Part shown: one piece after another, positions 21,460 through 35,500 of the stretch | Layout: each line of letters opens with the position of its first letter | Position numbering within the stretch: position 1 is the stretch's first letter | Source: Chondrosia reniformis | Lineage: Eukaryota; Porifera; Demospongiae; Chondrillida; Chondrillidae | Direction: 5' to 3' | DNA length: 64,000 bases | Assembly (NCBI GenBank): GCA_947172415.1 | Contig: OX359201.1 | Location: forward strand, 4,402,001-4,466,000 | Program-made: the position numbers and the translations under genes | Notes under the pieces: generated by a model | Seen by the model: only the letters and a program-made list of their open reading frames with translations | What the model was told of the DNA's origin: nothing | The model's database searches: none

Positions 21460-24400
21460 TTATTTTGCTATTTGGCTAACTCTAGCTTGCAGTCCTCTGA
21501 ACTGGGGTGTAGATGCCATGTGTAGAGTGACTGTCACCATTCTAGCACTTGACTCATAGTAATGCTGATATGTTCCACCTGTTAGCATAGCCAAAGTGTC
21601 TTTGGAAAACCTGCCCTGACTCATTTCTATGTAGTCTCCTTCATTAAATTGAAATTCATCAATGTATTCCAGTGTTACAGAAACTTTATGCTTCCTTTTA
21701 GCTAAAAATATCCAACTACAATCTCGTGATGAGAATTCTAGGTTTGGGAAATTAGGAAGAGCTATATCTACAGAGCCAGTAGACAAATCAAAAGCATATC
21801 CACATTGCCCTTCTAGATCTAAAGAAGAAAAACAAAATATAATTATGCATTAAAGGATTCTGTGTATATATTCTTGACAATAAATATGTCACTGGTGCTA
21901 TATATCAAATGAATACAAAAATTGATAGGATCTTTTATAGGCCCACACTATGTACAGGTGCTTAGTTATAATTATATGGTATCTATTAAGGGTTCACATA
22001 ACTGTTTACATTTCCTTACTTGGAGCAGCTACTGTTTTGACAATACATTGACCACTTGGTTCTTGCAAACTCCATCTGACGAACATTCTTGGAACTGTAG
22101 AATTAAACACTGTTGGACCTCTACCACAATATCTGCCAATTAGAGGAGCCATACTAGTTTCCCCATTTCTAATTTCGACATAATTTGAGCAATTAGGAGT
22201 CCACACTACTGTCAAGTCACCCAGGTTGAGTGAAATGATTCTTCCTTCTTCAGCAACAAGGACTCCTTTACCCTGTCTCCTTGTCATTGGAACATGAATT
22301 CCTTCTGAAGTTGAGGGGACCATTATTTCAGGTCCCATTCCATCTGATACTGGGGTAGTCACTGGAGGACGGGTTGCTTTAGTTGTAGAACTAGATGGCA
22401 TAGTTGTAGAACGAGATGGCATAGTTGTAGAACGAGATGGTGTAGTTGTTGAACTAGATGGTGTAGTTGTAGAACTAGATGGCGTGGTTTTAGGATCACT
22501 AGATGGTGTTCTTATGGGAAGTGCTTCTGGTGCAGGTTGTCTTGTGCATTTGTAAGATCCTTCTGTATTTGTGCACACCATCCCTTCATTGCATGGATTA
22601 TCTTCACATTCGTCAATATCTGAGAATATAAATTTGTACATCATAATGGAGATATTAACTCATCTTTTGCTAAATATGTAAACATTTAATGGTAGTAAAC
22701 ACATGACTGTGTATATATGTATACCCACCTGAGCAGCTTCTCTTGTCAGTATTAAGACTATAACCAGGTCTACACTTGCAAGTGAAGGAGCCTTGAGTGT
22801 TTCGGCAAATGTGAGAGCATCCATGACTTCCTCTACATTCATTTACATCTACACACAATTGTACAAACTTGTATAGTAATATCTACAATTAAGCATGAAT
22901 ACTTGCCTACATGGTCAGTGGAAAATGTTTCCAAGATACATAATACTGAAATCAAATAATAGACCTCTCACCAGTACAAGTCTTTCCATTGCTAGACAGT
23001 TGGTATCCTGATGGACACTCACACCTGAAGGATCCAGGAGTGTTGACACATCTGTGACTACATCCAGCAGTGCTGGCTGAACATTCATTGATATCTGTAT
23101 GAAGATAAATTAAATGTCAAGATTCACATAGGTCTACTATATAGCCCTTCTTCCTAGTCAAGAAGTCCACCCACGTATATCCATGCATTTTGCGGCTAAA
23201 TATGTTTGTTCTCACCAGTACAAGTCTTTCTATTGCCAGATAGTTGGTATCCTGATGGACACTCACACCTGAAGGATCCAGGAGTGTTGACACATCTGTG
23301 ACTACATCCAGCAGTTCGGGCTGAACATTCATTGATATCTGTATGAAGATAAATTAAATGTCAAGATTCACATAGGTCTACTATATAGCCCTTCTTCCTA
23401 GTCAAGAAGTCCACCCACGTATATCCATGCATTTTGCGGCTAAATATGTTTGTTCTCACCAGTACAAGTCTTTCTATTGCCAGATAGTTGGTATCCTGAT
23501 GGACACTCACACCTGAAGGATCCAGGAGTGTTGACACATCTGTGACTACATCCAGCAGTTCGGGCTGAACATTCATTGATATCTGTATGAAGATAAATTA
23601 AATGTCAAGATTCACATAGGTCTACTATATAGCCCTTCTTCCTAGTCAAGAAGTCCACCCACGTATATCCATGCATTTTGCGGCTAAATATGTTTGTTCT
23701 CACCAGTACAAGTCTTTCTATTGCCAGATAGTTGGTATCCTGATGGACACTCACACCTGAAGGATCCAGGAGTGTTGACACATCTGTGACTACATCCAGC
23801 AGTTCGGGCTGAACATTCATTGATATCTGCATAAATATTAAAAGATAAATTTAAATGTCAAGATTCACATAGGCCTACTAGTCCTTCTTCCCAGTCAGGA
23901 AGTCCAGCCATGTATATTTTGCAGCCAAAAATGTTTGTTCTTACCTGTACAAGTCTTTCTATTGCTAGACAGTTGGTATCCTGATGGACACTCACACCGG
24001 AAGGACCCAGGAGTGTTGACACATCTGTGACTACATCCAGCAGTGCGGGCTGAACATTCATTGATATCTAATAAGAGTAATAATGGTGATATAATATGTA
24101 TAGTATTCTTTAGCTCAATACACATCAAGGGAAACAGAGGAAACCAAAACAGCCACAGTAAGATGACAGACTAAATTATGTCAAGGCTAATCATTAGCTC
24201 ATGGGCTACACCTGATTATATATAATTATCAATATTGATATTTAAAATTTATTTTTGTCTGAGAGGATGATTACATCACAACCAATTATGAAATAGAGAT
24301 GTTAATTAAAGGATTCAAAATAAAAATGACACACTGGGTTCTGTGATCTTACCTGTACAAGTCTTTTCATTGCTAGACAGCTGGTATCCTGATGGACACT

Positions 24401-27400
24401 CACACCTGAAGGATCCAGGAGTGTTGACACATCTGTGACTACATCCAGCAGTGCCGGCTGAACATTCATTGATATCTGCATAAAATATTAAAAGATAAAT
24501 ATAAATGTCAAGATTCACATACGTAGGTCTACTAGCTAGCCCTTCTTCCTATATAGTCAGGAAGTTGCGGCTAAATATGTGTTCTTACCTGTACAAGTCT
24601 TTTCATTGCCAGATAGTTGGTATCCTGATGGACACTCACACCGGAAGGATCCAGGAGTGTTGACACATCTGTGACTACATCCAGCAGTTCGGGCTGAACA
24701 TTCATTGATATCTGTTAGCAAAAACAGTATCAATGAAATTTATATATATACAGCAAGGCAATACTTCAGGGATTGGCTGATATATAGCTTGCTTGGCTTA
24801 ATAAATACATACCTTCACATGTTCTGTCATCTTCAGACAATCTGTATCCAGATGTACAAGTGCAGTGACCAATTCCATCAACAATTTCACATCCATGACT
24901 GCATCCTTGGCACTCATCCACACTGCTATCCTCTATTCCAATTAGGACAACAAATATTCAGTAAAGTGCAAAACTACAACATTTTCAGCTACTAACTTGC
25001 ATATAAGTAGTCGTCTATATACATATATGTGTAACAGCTGAAAATGATCAATTTCTTACCTTCACATGTTCTATTATCATTAGACAATGTATATCCATCG
25101 GGACAGGTGCATGTAAAGGATCCATTAGTGTTAATACATCCGTAGCAGCACTCAGATATTCTCAAGGCACACTCATCAATATCTAGTAAACAATAAGTGC
25201 TATATAATATCACCAATAATCATACAACTTCCAAATAAGTGCTTATGTTTGACATAACATGAGTGTACATCATGACAACACTGGCACTCTTTAAACCTTT
25301 AACTTAATCTCATATTATACATATGTATATATGAATAATCTAAGACATTAACACTATATGTACTACGTGATAAAGCAAGACATAAATTATCTGGTTAGTT
25401 TATTAAACATATATATGCTCAATAGATTTATTTCATAATGTCATACTTATGTCATGCTCTTTAGGTATACTTATATATAGTAAACTGATTCACAAGAGTT
25501 TAAAAAAGAATTTTTTATATAAACTCTCACACCATGCAAACTATAGAAAAGTATATAAAACAAAAAACCCAACAAATACGTAAGTATGTTTCAAAATGTT
25601 GAAATTACAGTCAGTCTCTGTATAGTTACCTACCAACACATCTACACACTCCTCCTTCTCTTGACAACCTTTTACCAGAAGGACAACGTCTTGGGCAACC
25701 AGCTGAAAATAACACATTATAACAATGCAACATAAGTACAGTACATATATGTATATGCAAAATAATTAAAATGAGGCATCATAGTCTCATAGTCAGGTTT
25801 AATCACTTTAGTTTACCTCTGTTTTTAGGAACACATGTCCTTTCATCAGTGCCAAGCTTCATTTCAGGTGGGCACTCACAATGGTGTGAGGTCCACTCAT
25901 TAACACAGGTGTGGGAACAGCCACCATTATTAACAGTACATTCATTATGATCTAAGGATAGAAAGTGAAAATATAGGTAAACCTTAAATTTGTTAGCAAA
26001 TAAGGTCTGTATAACATGTAAATATATTATATCATAAATTTGGATATATACTTTTGACAATTACATAAATATATATAACATATCTCACACTTATGCAAAA
26101 CAATATTTAACTCTAACTCAAAGACTTACCTATGCATATAAATTTATTCATGTCTGGAGCATATAGTCCCGTAGGACATAAGCACTCAAAAGACCCAGGT
26201 ATATTGCGACATTTATACTGGCACTTGGTATCAGCATAACTACTACATTCATCTTCATCTACAATAAGGGGTGCATACGTATATACTTTTGACAAATGAA
26301 AAAGGTAAATTACTACATAGTATTGATACATGATAGATATATAAAGAGCTAACTTCATGAAGTATATATACTCACCAACAAATCTGTATGTAGCATTGAA
26401 GCCGGCAGATTGTCCTTGGAAACCATCACTGATCAATTCAATGTATGCAACTGGACCAATCGTTTTAAATACATAATTTCTTTTGACTCCACAGAGTGTT
26501 TTGACTTTCCATCCATTTGACTTGTCTCCATCATATAATTCAACCTTATCTCCACACCATGGCCTAAACAAAAGAACTCTACTATTGAGGCAACTAAATG
26601 CAACTTACATACGTAATTGTCTGACGATTATTACGGTATATAATGACATAATTATACTATGATTATATCTATAGGTGAATTAAGATAAAGTGTAATGTAA
26701 ACAGATAAAAGAGCAAACTAACTCATAATCAAATTTAATTGAACTGAAAGTCACTTCCACATTGTATCCTTTTGGTGCTTTGATCAACCAACCACACTCT
26801 AGATTATTAGCAAGTGCTCTTCCATTGACAGGACTTGAGATGTGCCCGTTGTCATTTTCAAGCCAGTATTTACATGGACCATTAGAACTCATTGCATAGG
26901 TTTTTTTCTTTGGCATGCAAGTATCAGGTATAACAGTTGTCTTTGGAGGATCAGTTTCTGGATCTGTATGTAAATCATATACAGCAAGTATATATAGTAA
27001 AATTGATTAAATCTTAGAATTATAAAATTGTAAACTTTTAAAGAATTTGAACTGATCACTCACCTAATGGACAATGATACATTAACCTGGTTCGAAAGAT
27101 ATCAAGTTCACTGAGTTCTCCATTGTACATTTCCCAACCCTTTTTTAGTTCTATAGTCCTTCCTCCATTGATACTGAAAGCATCATCGGCATAGTGCATT
27201 ACACTGTATGGGTCGTATTCTGTACCCAGGGTATCCACACTAGTCTCATCAAGTATATCAAAATTAAATCGGTTGTTGGGTTTGATATTATCAAGGAAGA
27301 CTTCAATGTGTTCATCTCTGTCTGGGCGATTCATTTCATGATAAAATCCTATAGCATGCCCAAGTTCATGTACAACAGTACTGAAGTAGAAACAATCCGA

Positions 27401-28263
27401 TGGCTTCAAGTAAACATATTGTGTTGGTAACATTTTTTGTCGACCCACATAAGTGCAACAACTGCAAAAGAAAAACAGACAGATTTTGCAAGTATTACAT
27501 TTGAAAATGCCTATTACAGAGATGTATACAAAACCTATATGCTGATGTACAAAGAAATACAATTATTATTAAACAAAGCTGTAACTATATGGTAACTTAC
27601 CATGCGCCATAGGTAATATGGATGGAATTTCGAACTTTATTTTTGTTAACTGTACTTTTAGGAATAAAACGAATGCAGGTTTTATCTTCCCAGTGTCTCA
27701 TTGCATCGTTAACAACGCATTTTTCCCAATCTACGCAATCACAAGAATAAATATTAAAATACTCATTTTTTGCATACAAGATTGAGCACAAATACAGGAC
27801 ATAAAGCAAATGAGGTACAGTATTTTTGGAGGAATAGGACTATATAGTAATTGTCATACCTTCCAATCTTTCATCAATACTGTAATAAATGATTCCATCT
27901 TGCCATAATTTATTTTTATCGCGCACTGCAGTTCTTCGCTCTCTTGAATTAGTAACTGGCTCTTGATCGCTATCTTCCAGCTCAAGTAGAAGTGTGTCAT
28001 CGGTAAAGTCGACTTCGTTGCCTTCGTCGTCAACCACCACAGGTAAAAGCATGTCTGTACCGTCAGGATGAGCTGCAGGAAAATAAATTCATATTTGACT
28101 ATTGAATGACCGTACAGTTTCGACGTATATTTGAGAGACTATATACGTTTTCCTTTACTGCAGAAAGTAATCACCTACCTCTACTGTCCTTCTCATCTAG
28201 TAGGTGATAATCTGCTAAGACTGCAGATGCAAGTCCAAGTAGGAGTAAGTTGAAATAAATCAT
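21460..28263 (-). CDS. Secreted astacin metalloprotease with CUB and EGF repeats, complete, 21 exons, 1256 aa
   Basis: Zinc endopeptidase of the astacin (M12A) family, probably acting on extracellular matrix or secreted ligands. Exons (transcript order): 28179-28263, 27860-28072, 27601-27730, 27064-27461, 26723-26963, 26376-26563, 26130-26258, 25817-25951, 25634-25702, 25060-25182, 24813-24932, 24589-24711, 24353-24475, 23945-24067, 23704-23826, 23460-23582, 23216-23338, 22972-23094, 22729-22848, 22020-22619, 21460-21818; 3771 nt in all. Signal peptide 1-17; short prodomain ending in a basic RERR site (72-75). Catalytic domain has [19 protein letters not shown] (zinc His174, 178, 184; Glu175) and Met-turn SVMHY (229-233). 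Then a CUB domain (276-418), EGF modules of DxxEC type including seven near-copies (611-897), an EGF start plus Ser/Thr/Pro-rich linker, a CUB-like segment (about 1050-1137) and a final CUB (1138-1256). All EGF exons are phase 1-1. The prodomain lacks a clear FxGD aspartate-switch motif. Exon 4 opens with three cysteines where one is usual. The order resembles tolloid/SPAN proteases but is not identical. Confidence 0.93.
23095..23826 (-). repeat. Three identical 244-bp exon-intron units in the astacin gene
   Basis: Units 23095-23338, 23339-23582 and 23583-23826 each hold one 123-bp EGF exon and one 121-bp intron and read the same base for base where I compared them, introns included. Flanking copies of the EGF exon (22972-23094, 23945-24067, 24353-24475, 24589-24711) differ by a few substitutions and have diverged introns. 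This is a very recent tandem amplification or ongoing gene conversion. Confidence 0.9.
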
Positions 28264-28380
28264 CGTGGTCACTTTTGTCTCGGTATATTCCTCTGCTTCA
28301 CGTTTGATACACTTGCAGAATATTTAGCTAGTTCGCAAGCTCTTAGCTGTTACTGCTGGATGAGACTACCAGTCAACGCC

Positions 28381-28387
28381 TTTTATA
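28381..28387 (-). promoter_or_regulatory. TATA box of the astacin gene
   Basis: Minus strand reads ATGCCTATAAAAGGCGTTG; the box ends about 117 bp before the ATG, implying a 5' UTR of roughly 85-90 nt. The same CCTATAAAAGG core precedes the 79-aa secreted-protein gene. Confidence 0.7.
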
Positions 28388-29559
28388 GGCATTACTCCCA
28401 CCTCCATGACATCATAGCGTAGATGGCAAACGTGGTAAACTATACAGAAGCCTTAATTCAGTATTTGATGACTTCAAGTTACCATTATTGAAATCATCAG
28501 TGCAGTGTCCTGGGAGCTAGAGACAGATACTAACTGGAAAACTACTAATTATTTTAATGAGCACAGCACCACTTTAATGAATTTTAGTCGAAGATATAGA
28601 AGAAGCAGCAGCTAGTGGTAAAAGGCTAAGTAGAGTGGGACAGTATAAAGAAGACATGATTGAGAAGTAAATTAGCATAAAAGAATTTTAGCAATATAGC
28701 AAAGCTGTAAAAAGTATTCTTTTATCATCACTGAGTGTGACAGTATAAATATAGGCACCGATCAGGTATCACCACATACAGACATAAACACAATATATCT
28801 AGTTTTAGCTTATGCTACCTGGGTGTTACCGAGTTCAAATTGCAAAATGGCAACAAAATTAACCAAAAGAAACGTTATATCCCTGATTTTCTATTAGATT
28901 AGTGTGTGCCGGGACTACTGGCTAATGCATTTATCTGTCACTTTACAACAAACGTTATCCAATTATAGATAACATTTCATCATAAGCTCTGTCAATAATT
29001 ATATGCATATAGCCATTATGTTATATGCCATTGGGTAGCTTGAGGAGTTATACCACTGATAACATATAACTTAGTTTCCAGACATGAGCAATCATGTAGA
29101 GAGGTGATAGTGTAATAAGTGATTAAACTGCATAATAAATGCTAATGAGATGGAGAACAGTGACTGCATTTCGGATGCTTAAATAGATAGAGGGGCATAA
29201 GTAAATATATGAAAAAAGCTGTTTAAAATAGTTTCCACTGAGCATACTTGTATATACCATATTTGGAAGCAGACACTCTTGAGTGAAATCATTCTGTCCT
29301 ACGTACATTTGGTCTCAGTGATATGCTTCAATAAGAGCTCACAATACCTACATATATTAGAGAGAAGGACATTCTACTACATGCGTTTACAGACAAATAG
29401 AAGAATTAGGTGGTAACTTAGCACTTAAAGGTATTCACCTAAATACTGGAGGGAGAGATAAAGATACATAGGGGTAAAGATTACTTTAATTTGGATGAAA
29501 TATTGAAAGTTATGTATTTATATCAAAATGTGATGACAACAAAGAAATCAATTTACAGA
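28388..29559. other. Intergenic region between the astacin promoter and the DNAAF5 3' end
   Basis: AT-rich, without recognisable ORF, repeat or RNA. It must hold upstream control sequence for astacin and the DNAAF5 3' UTR. Nothing specific can be pointed out. Confidence 0.5.
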
Positions 29560-32500
29560 TTATACTGCAAAAGCATCTCTCTGCATAAAGTAATAGGAAA
29601 TGTAATTTCTTTTGCTAGGAACTAACATTGCACTTCTGTGTTTTGCCTTAACTTCATGTATCAGTTCGGACAACAGAATTGGATTTAAGTAACAGGCTTC
29701 TTTGAGAACCTTTAATATGGTTTCCTGATGATAAATAATAGACAGTTCCAAAAAAGGCAATAAAAAGTCAGTTTCAAAACTCAAAGCCATACATACTGTA
29801 AAATATATGCATAGGTAATATTGTAAAGCCCTTTCAATGGTCATGCGTTAGATTAGCATAAATTGGTTTAATCTCCTTAACTTACATCACTTCACACTGG
29901 GACACTTGAATACATACACAGCCTAACTGTATAGCAAAACTATTTATTAGCTGTTTTACTATGAACACATAAGAGGTCCAGTGCTATTATGCGTTGTTTA
30001 AATACATATATACAAACACAGTGTCTCCTGGAAACATGTAATTTATTAAACTATCTTTGCAAATTATTTGTTCTTATAAAAACGTAGACACCTTGGCTCC
30101 AGTCAAAAGAATAATGTAGTATTGAGCACGTATTCATATCAGCCATATGTAGTACTAAGCACACATTCACATAAAATATAGTATTACATAAATTAGTAGA
30201 CAGCTCCTTCTGGAAACATATACAATTAACCCTGCATTTATTTAAGTCTTAAATCATTACCATTATGTAATATCCATAGAAATCCTATAGATACATGTGT
30301 TTGGTTTAAATGCAACCTTGTGCATAGAAAATCCCTAAAGTTCAGAGAATCCTTGTGAAAGCGAAACTACAAACATTACTATACTTACAGTGATTAATAA
30401 AGAAGAGTAAACTGGTACAACTAGTACATACAACAACTACAAAACCATACATATCTGGTTACAAAAGTAATTGGTAGTAAAATCTCTACAAATCACTGAT
30501 ACTCTCCTACACATAAAAACATTCAATACACTGGACATTCCTACACTCACTGTCTAGCTCTAAAGAGGGTGTTAAGTACGTACATACGTAGTTTGTACTC
30601 ATATCTGGTACCTCCTACATATCAATCCTACTTGTATTACCAGGAGTGTGCCATGTGAACCAATTTGGTTTAGAAGCTTCTAAATCTACACCTTCTCTTA
30701 AACTGTTGATAATGTTTCAAATGACAAACTATGAATGTGATAATTCTTCAAGCTGAATGTGGTGAAATAATAGAAATTGTTGAGGTACTAGTTAACAAAA
30801 ATTGGTTTGCTATGATCTTTCCAGTAACACATGTTATAACATTACAGGAACATGAAAACCAAATAATGATGGAAATTACAACATGCCTAGACTCAAAATC
30901 AGTCAAAATATATCTCCAGGAAGTTTATTTCTGTCATCAAACTGTCTGAGAGATAGAAACAGTTAAGATTGATAAAAAACGTTAGCACACACCTGGATCT
31001 TGGGAGAGGAATCATCCAAGTGCACAAGGATGGCTTTATATATGGCTTCACAATGGGCCTTGAACAACATTGCATCATATGTCTGTCGAGAGAACAATCT
31101 ACAGGATGAGAAGTACATAACATACCTGCCTACATACCTACCTACCTACCTACCTACCTACCTACCTACCTACCTACCTACATACCCACCCACCTACCTA
31201 CCTACCTACCTACCTACCTACCTACCTACCTACCTACATACCCACCCACCTACCTACCTACCTACCCACCCACCTACCTACCTACCTACCTACCCACCCA
31301 CCTACCTACCTACATACCCACCCACCTACCTACCTACCTACCCACCCACCTACCTACCTACATACCCACCCACCTACCTACCTACCTACCTACCTACCTA
31401 CCTACCTACATACCCACCCACCTACCTACCTACCTACCTACCTACCTACCTACCTACCTACCTACCTACCTACCTACATATTCGTATACATAATGTCTCT
31501 CTCTCCAGGTTTAGTTTCTCTATAGGATATATATTTTTTACAGAATAGGCACAGCATTTAGGAAAATGGTGTATTAGATTTTTCATATGTACATGTGTGC
31601 ACCATAGTAGTCAATGTATCATTTACCAAACAAGTATGGCAATTAAATAAGGGTTTTATCTAAATGTGTAGATAATAGGTCATTTTTTGACCTTTCGCAT
31701 ATCAAGATGCTCTGAACTATCTAAAATACTGGTAGAATATGGGGAAAATATATATCAAATGATCGTTAAGTACCAGGTCATGGATGATGTTATCGGCTGA
31801 CGAGGCTAAGAAGGCACACTCACTTTCAACTAATTAATTTCATAATAAATTTGTCACAATATTATCACCACGTAGAGCACATGTCAGATAGCATGTCACT
31901 AGACTGGATCTTACATAATACTTACTTTTAAGGAGGTACTAAAGGATTTAGATCAGATTGCCAATACATATCATTTATATGATTTCTCAACTAAATTATA
32001 AAAAAACTATTCACTGAATAATATACTAAGACAATTTAGTGTTTTTCCCTTATCCACATATCTGTTGTGTATGTAAGTTTATAACGACTACTGTACATGT
32101 GCTATAATAATGGAGTTGTTAATACATTAAATGTGAGTTATATTGAAGATCCCAGCAACTAACTGTCAACTTCCTGTGTCATTTGGTGTGATGCCAAGTG
32201 AGTGAGGAAGTCAGATAAATTCTATCAGCTGGGAAAAGAGTTTCATTTCTTAGCAACCAAACACTAATCTTTGAATACATATACACAGGTTTATATATTT
32301 GTGGTTACAAATTCTACAGCAGTTCAAACTGTATGTATATCTGCACAATTCAAAAGATACACAAAAGGAAACATAATAAACAGTATAGGTAAAACCTGCT
32401 AAACTTAGCATCTGACTAGACACCTAAAAATTAAGGACAGAATTAACTTCAAACAATCATAAACAATTCCAAATTATACTGAATACTAATTTCCAAGATT

Positions 32501-35500
32501 CACTGTAATTGGACTAGAAATAATTCAATTAAACTTATATAATGGAATCTTAAAGGGAGGTATTTCCATATAAGGCATAAAGTTTGCTATACCTCCCTAT
32601 GTATATAAACAGATTAAAAGTCAAAGTTTATCATATAATAGAAGATATAAAATCAAGTTACTACATAAGATCATGTACTGTAGATACTAGAACTTGAAGA
32701 GTCAAATAACTATTATAGGAACTAAAAAAAACAATTTTCCTACAAAAATGCAAACCGCTAGCAGGGATTAACAATGGAAATTGCCCTCTCTAGTGATCTA
32801 AGAATGTTAACCATTGTTTATGCAACCACAGAAAGACTCACTGGAAGTAGCTACAGAGAGCATCAGCTACTGTTAACCTGACCTCTTCGCTACTATCATC
32901 CAAGCGTTTCAACAAATCAGGATACAGTGAATGAAGGTAGTCAACTAAAAAATAAATGAATTGGCAGTAGCTTATGTATGACATCAAAGATTAGGTTAAC
33001 TTAAACATTACATTATCTACAAAAATTACAACACAAATTACTATCAAAGAGGAAGTACTCACTATTTAATGATGGGAGCTTCAAATCAAACAGAAGTCTT
33101 AATATGTTTCCTGCAACGTTTCTGGTAGATTCGCTGTTATCATCCAGACTGGAAAGAAGATGAGACATAACATTACTCAGCAGAGAGTCTGCAACCATAC
33201 TTGGCAACATGGAACACTGCAGAAGGGCTTGGAAACAGGTAAGAGCTGACGTTCTTAACACAGCAGCAGTTCTATGTGGATAGATAAGGAGACAAACATT
33301 TAAATTTGACAGATTCATTATCAACAACAGTACATTAAACCTCAAACCATCACATCTCAAACATTGATAAATAATATTCATAACATTGAAAATAATAATC
33401 ATCTATTGTGTATAAGTATGAATGAGTTCAGGTAAAATAACAAATACAAAACATGGAGAAGCCATACTTTAACTAAAATTCTACAAGTTCTTTGATGTAA
33501 ATAAAAGCTAGTACTTTATGCTTCATTCCTTTGTAACCAGGTAAAATTATCTCAATATTTCCAAACAGAAGAGCCAACTATAGGCAATATAACAAATCTC
33601 TATCAGCATATCCACATGAAATAATAGTTTGGTCATAGTACTCTAATTACTCTATCTACACAAAATGCAGTAAATGCAAGGCAACAAAAATGCAACATTG
33701 ACCCTATATGGAAGCAACCATCTGTTCGAAGAAGCAAATATATGGAATTCATAAAAAATAAGATCTTTGGTTAATCCTCTTTGGAGGTAGTGATAGCTGT
33801 ATGCTTACCTTTCTATCTCAAATGACCACATTTGTAGGTAATTGATATAAGTATATCAGTTCATTTGGTCAAATACCCCAAATACCAGAGAGGAATCCCG
33901 TCAGATCACAAACAGGCTATCAAAGTCAAGAAGATAGCACTGCTAGCCACCCACCACTCTCCCCAGATATGGGTGCAAACTGATGTGCTAGTACACAATG
34001 TACGACTAATCAAAGTGATAATCAAACCACAATTAATGTAAAATAAAAGGAAGAGAGAATCCACAAAATAATCAAATACCAGGAATCGAACCCAGGACAG
34101 CTGGTTATGACCATCAATGCTCTATCACTGAGCTACAATGTTGTATGTATGTCCAATAACAAGTACCATAGAGTGGTTTCTCCGATGCTACAAATTGGTA
34201 CATACCTTCCTGCCTTCCAAATAGTATTGGGAATGACAATTTTCATAACAATCTCTTCAGAAAACTTTTCAAACATTGCCTTTTCTTCTGTAGTCAGTTT
34301 CTCAGACAGTATTAATTCAATTAATACGGTCAACAAACTAAAATGATTGAGAGTGATGTAAATGTACATAAAATAATTGAAAGTATTCAGAAATAAAAGC
34401 TGTGCTGAATGTATTTACTGGAGGCGTAGGTCCATATCTTGAGAGGGATCAAGACAAGTTTTGAAAGTAGGAATGAGAATGTCCAGAAACTGAGCCGCGG
34501 TGTGATCTGCATATCTTACAAAACTTGTGAAGAGAAGGCAGCTGGGTGACTCTACCGTCCAGTTCTTGCACTGCACCTACAAAGGGCAGCCATATACGTA
34601 CAAGGGACATGCCCACTCATACCAATAACATATAGCAGATATTACACAATAGAACTCTCAAGGAGAACTGACAGAGCATGATGATAATTCAGAAAATGTC
34701 TAAATCTATTAAGCATCACAGGTTACTAGACAATTACTGGCCTACTGTAAATTGCCTGCCAACTGTTATTAGTGGAGAGAATGCTAGACTATCATATTAC
34801 CATCCCATGAAAAGGCTTGCCTACTTCAGAAATGGGGTACATCCACTCAACAGTTAAAATAACTGTAAAATGACTGTTTGACAGCTCGTTTTTTGATTTG
34901 TAGCAGCTAGATGTTATGCAACTGCCAATTTGTGTGTATGAAATAACGGGATCTGCCCCAAATCTAAACTTGCTATATGTACATATCTATAGTTATCATA
35001 TTTCTACACAACTTGTCATTCAGCTGTTCCTAGTCCTTAATTTAACATTTACGTATGAAGACAACAATGAAAGTTTATGTCATCATCAAATATTATACAT
35101 ACGCATGTACATGTATTTTAACACATATTGTGACATTGATTAAACACATACAACTAAATTGATTTGCATGCATGCATGCATGAAATTACTTACACAAAGA
35201 GGCCTCAAAATATCTTTTCCATATTTTTCAAATAATCCTACTGCACTTCCACAATTGAGAATCTTGGCACACTTAATGAACATGTTCATGATCTATAAAT
35301 AATGCAATACAGCACTCAGCAACATTCATCAATTCTACACGCCAATTTCAGATTGCACAATCAGATAATATTTCATTATTTTTAGATGAGCATAATAAAA
35401 CAAATAATCAACCCCACACATTTCTAATAAGAAGAAAGGGCAATAAAATACATATAAGTGTCACCTTTTCACATCACATTAAATTTCTTTAAAAGAATAT

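Noticed and set aside
23095..23826. Regularly spaced repeats as a possible CRISPR array
   Set aside because: The genome is eukaryotic and the units are EGF-coding exons with introns.
23117..24061. Four ORFs beginning [11 protein letters not shown] or [11 protein letters not shown] on the minus strand
   Set aside because: They are an out-of-frame reading of the EGF exons plus introns; the phase 1 reading gives DINEC-type EGF modules.
31000..31548. Long plus-strand ORF with [12 protein letters not shown] repeats
   Set aside because: It is the translation of the TACC satellite, which is open in several frames; not a protein gene.
34082..34138. Possible tRNA gene (A-box and B-box present on the minus strand)
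   Set aside because: No complete cloverleaf or acceptor stem, and similar copies are dispersed with a common non-tRNA tail, so it is a SINE.
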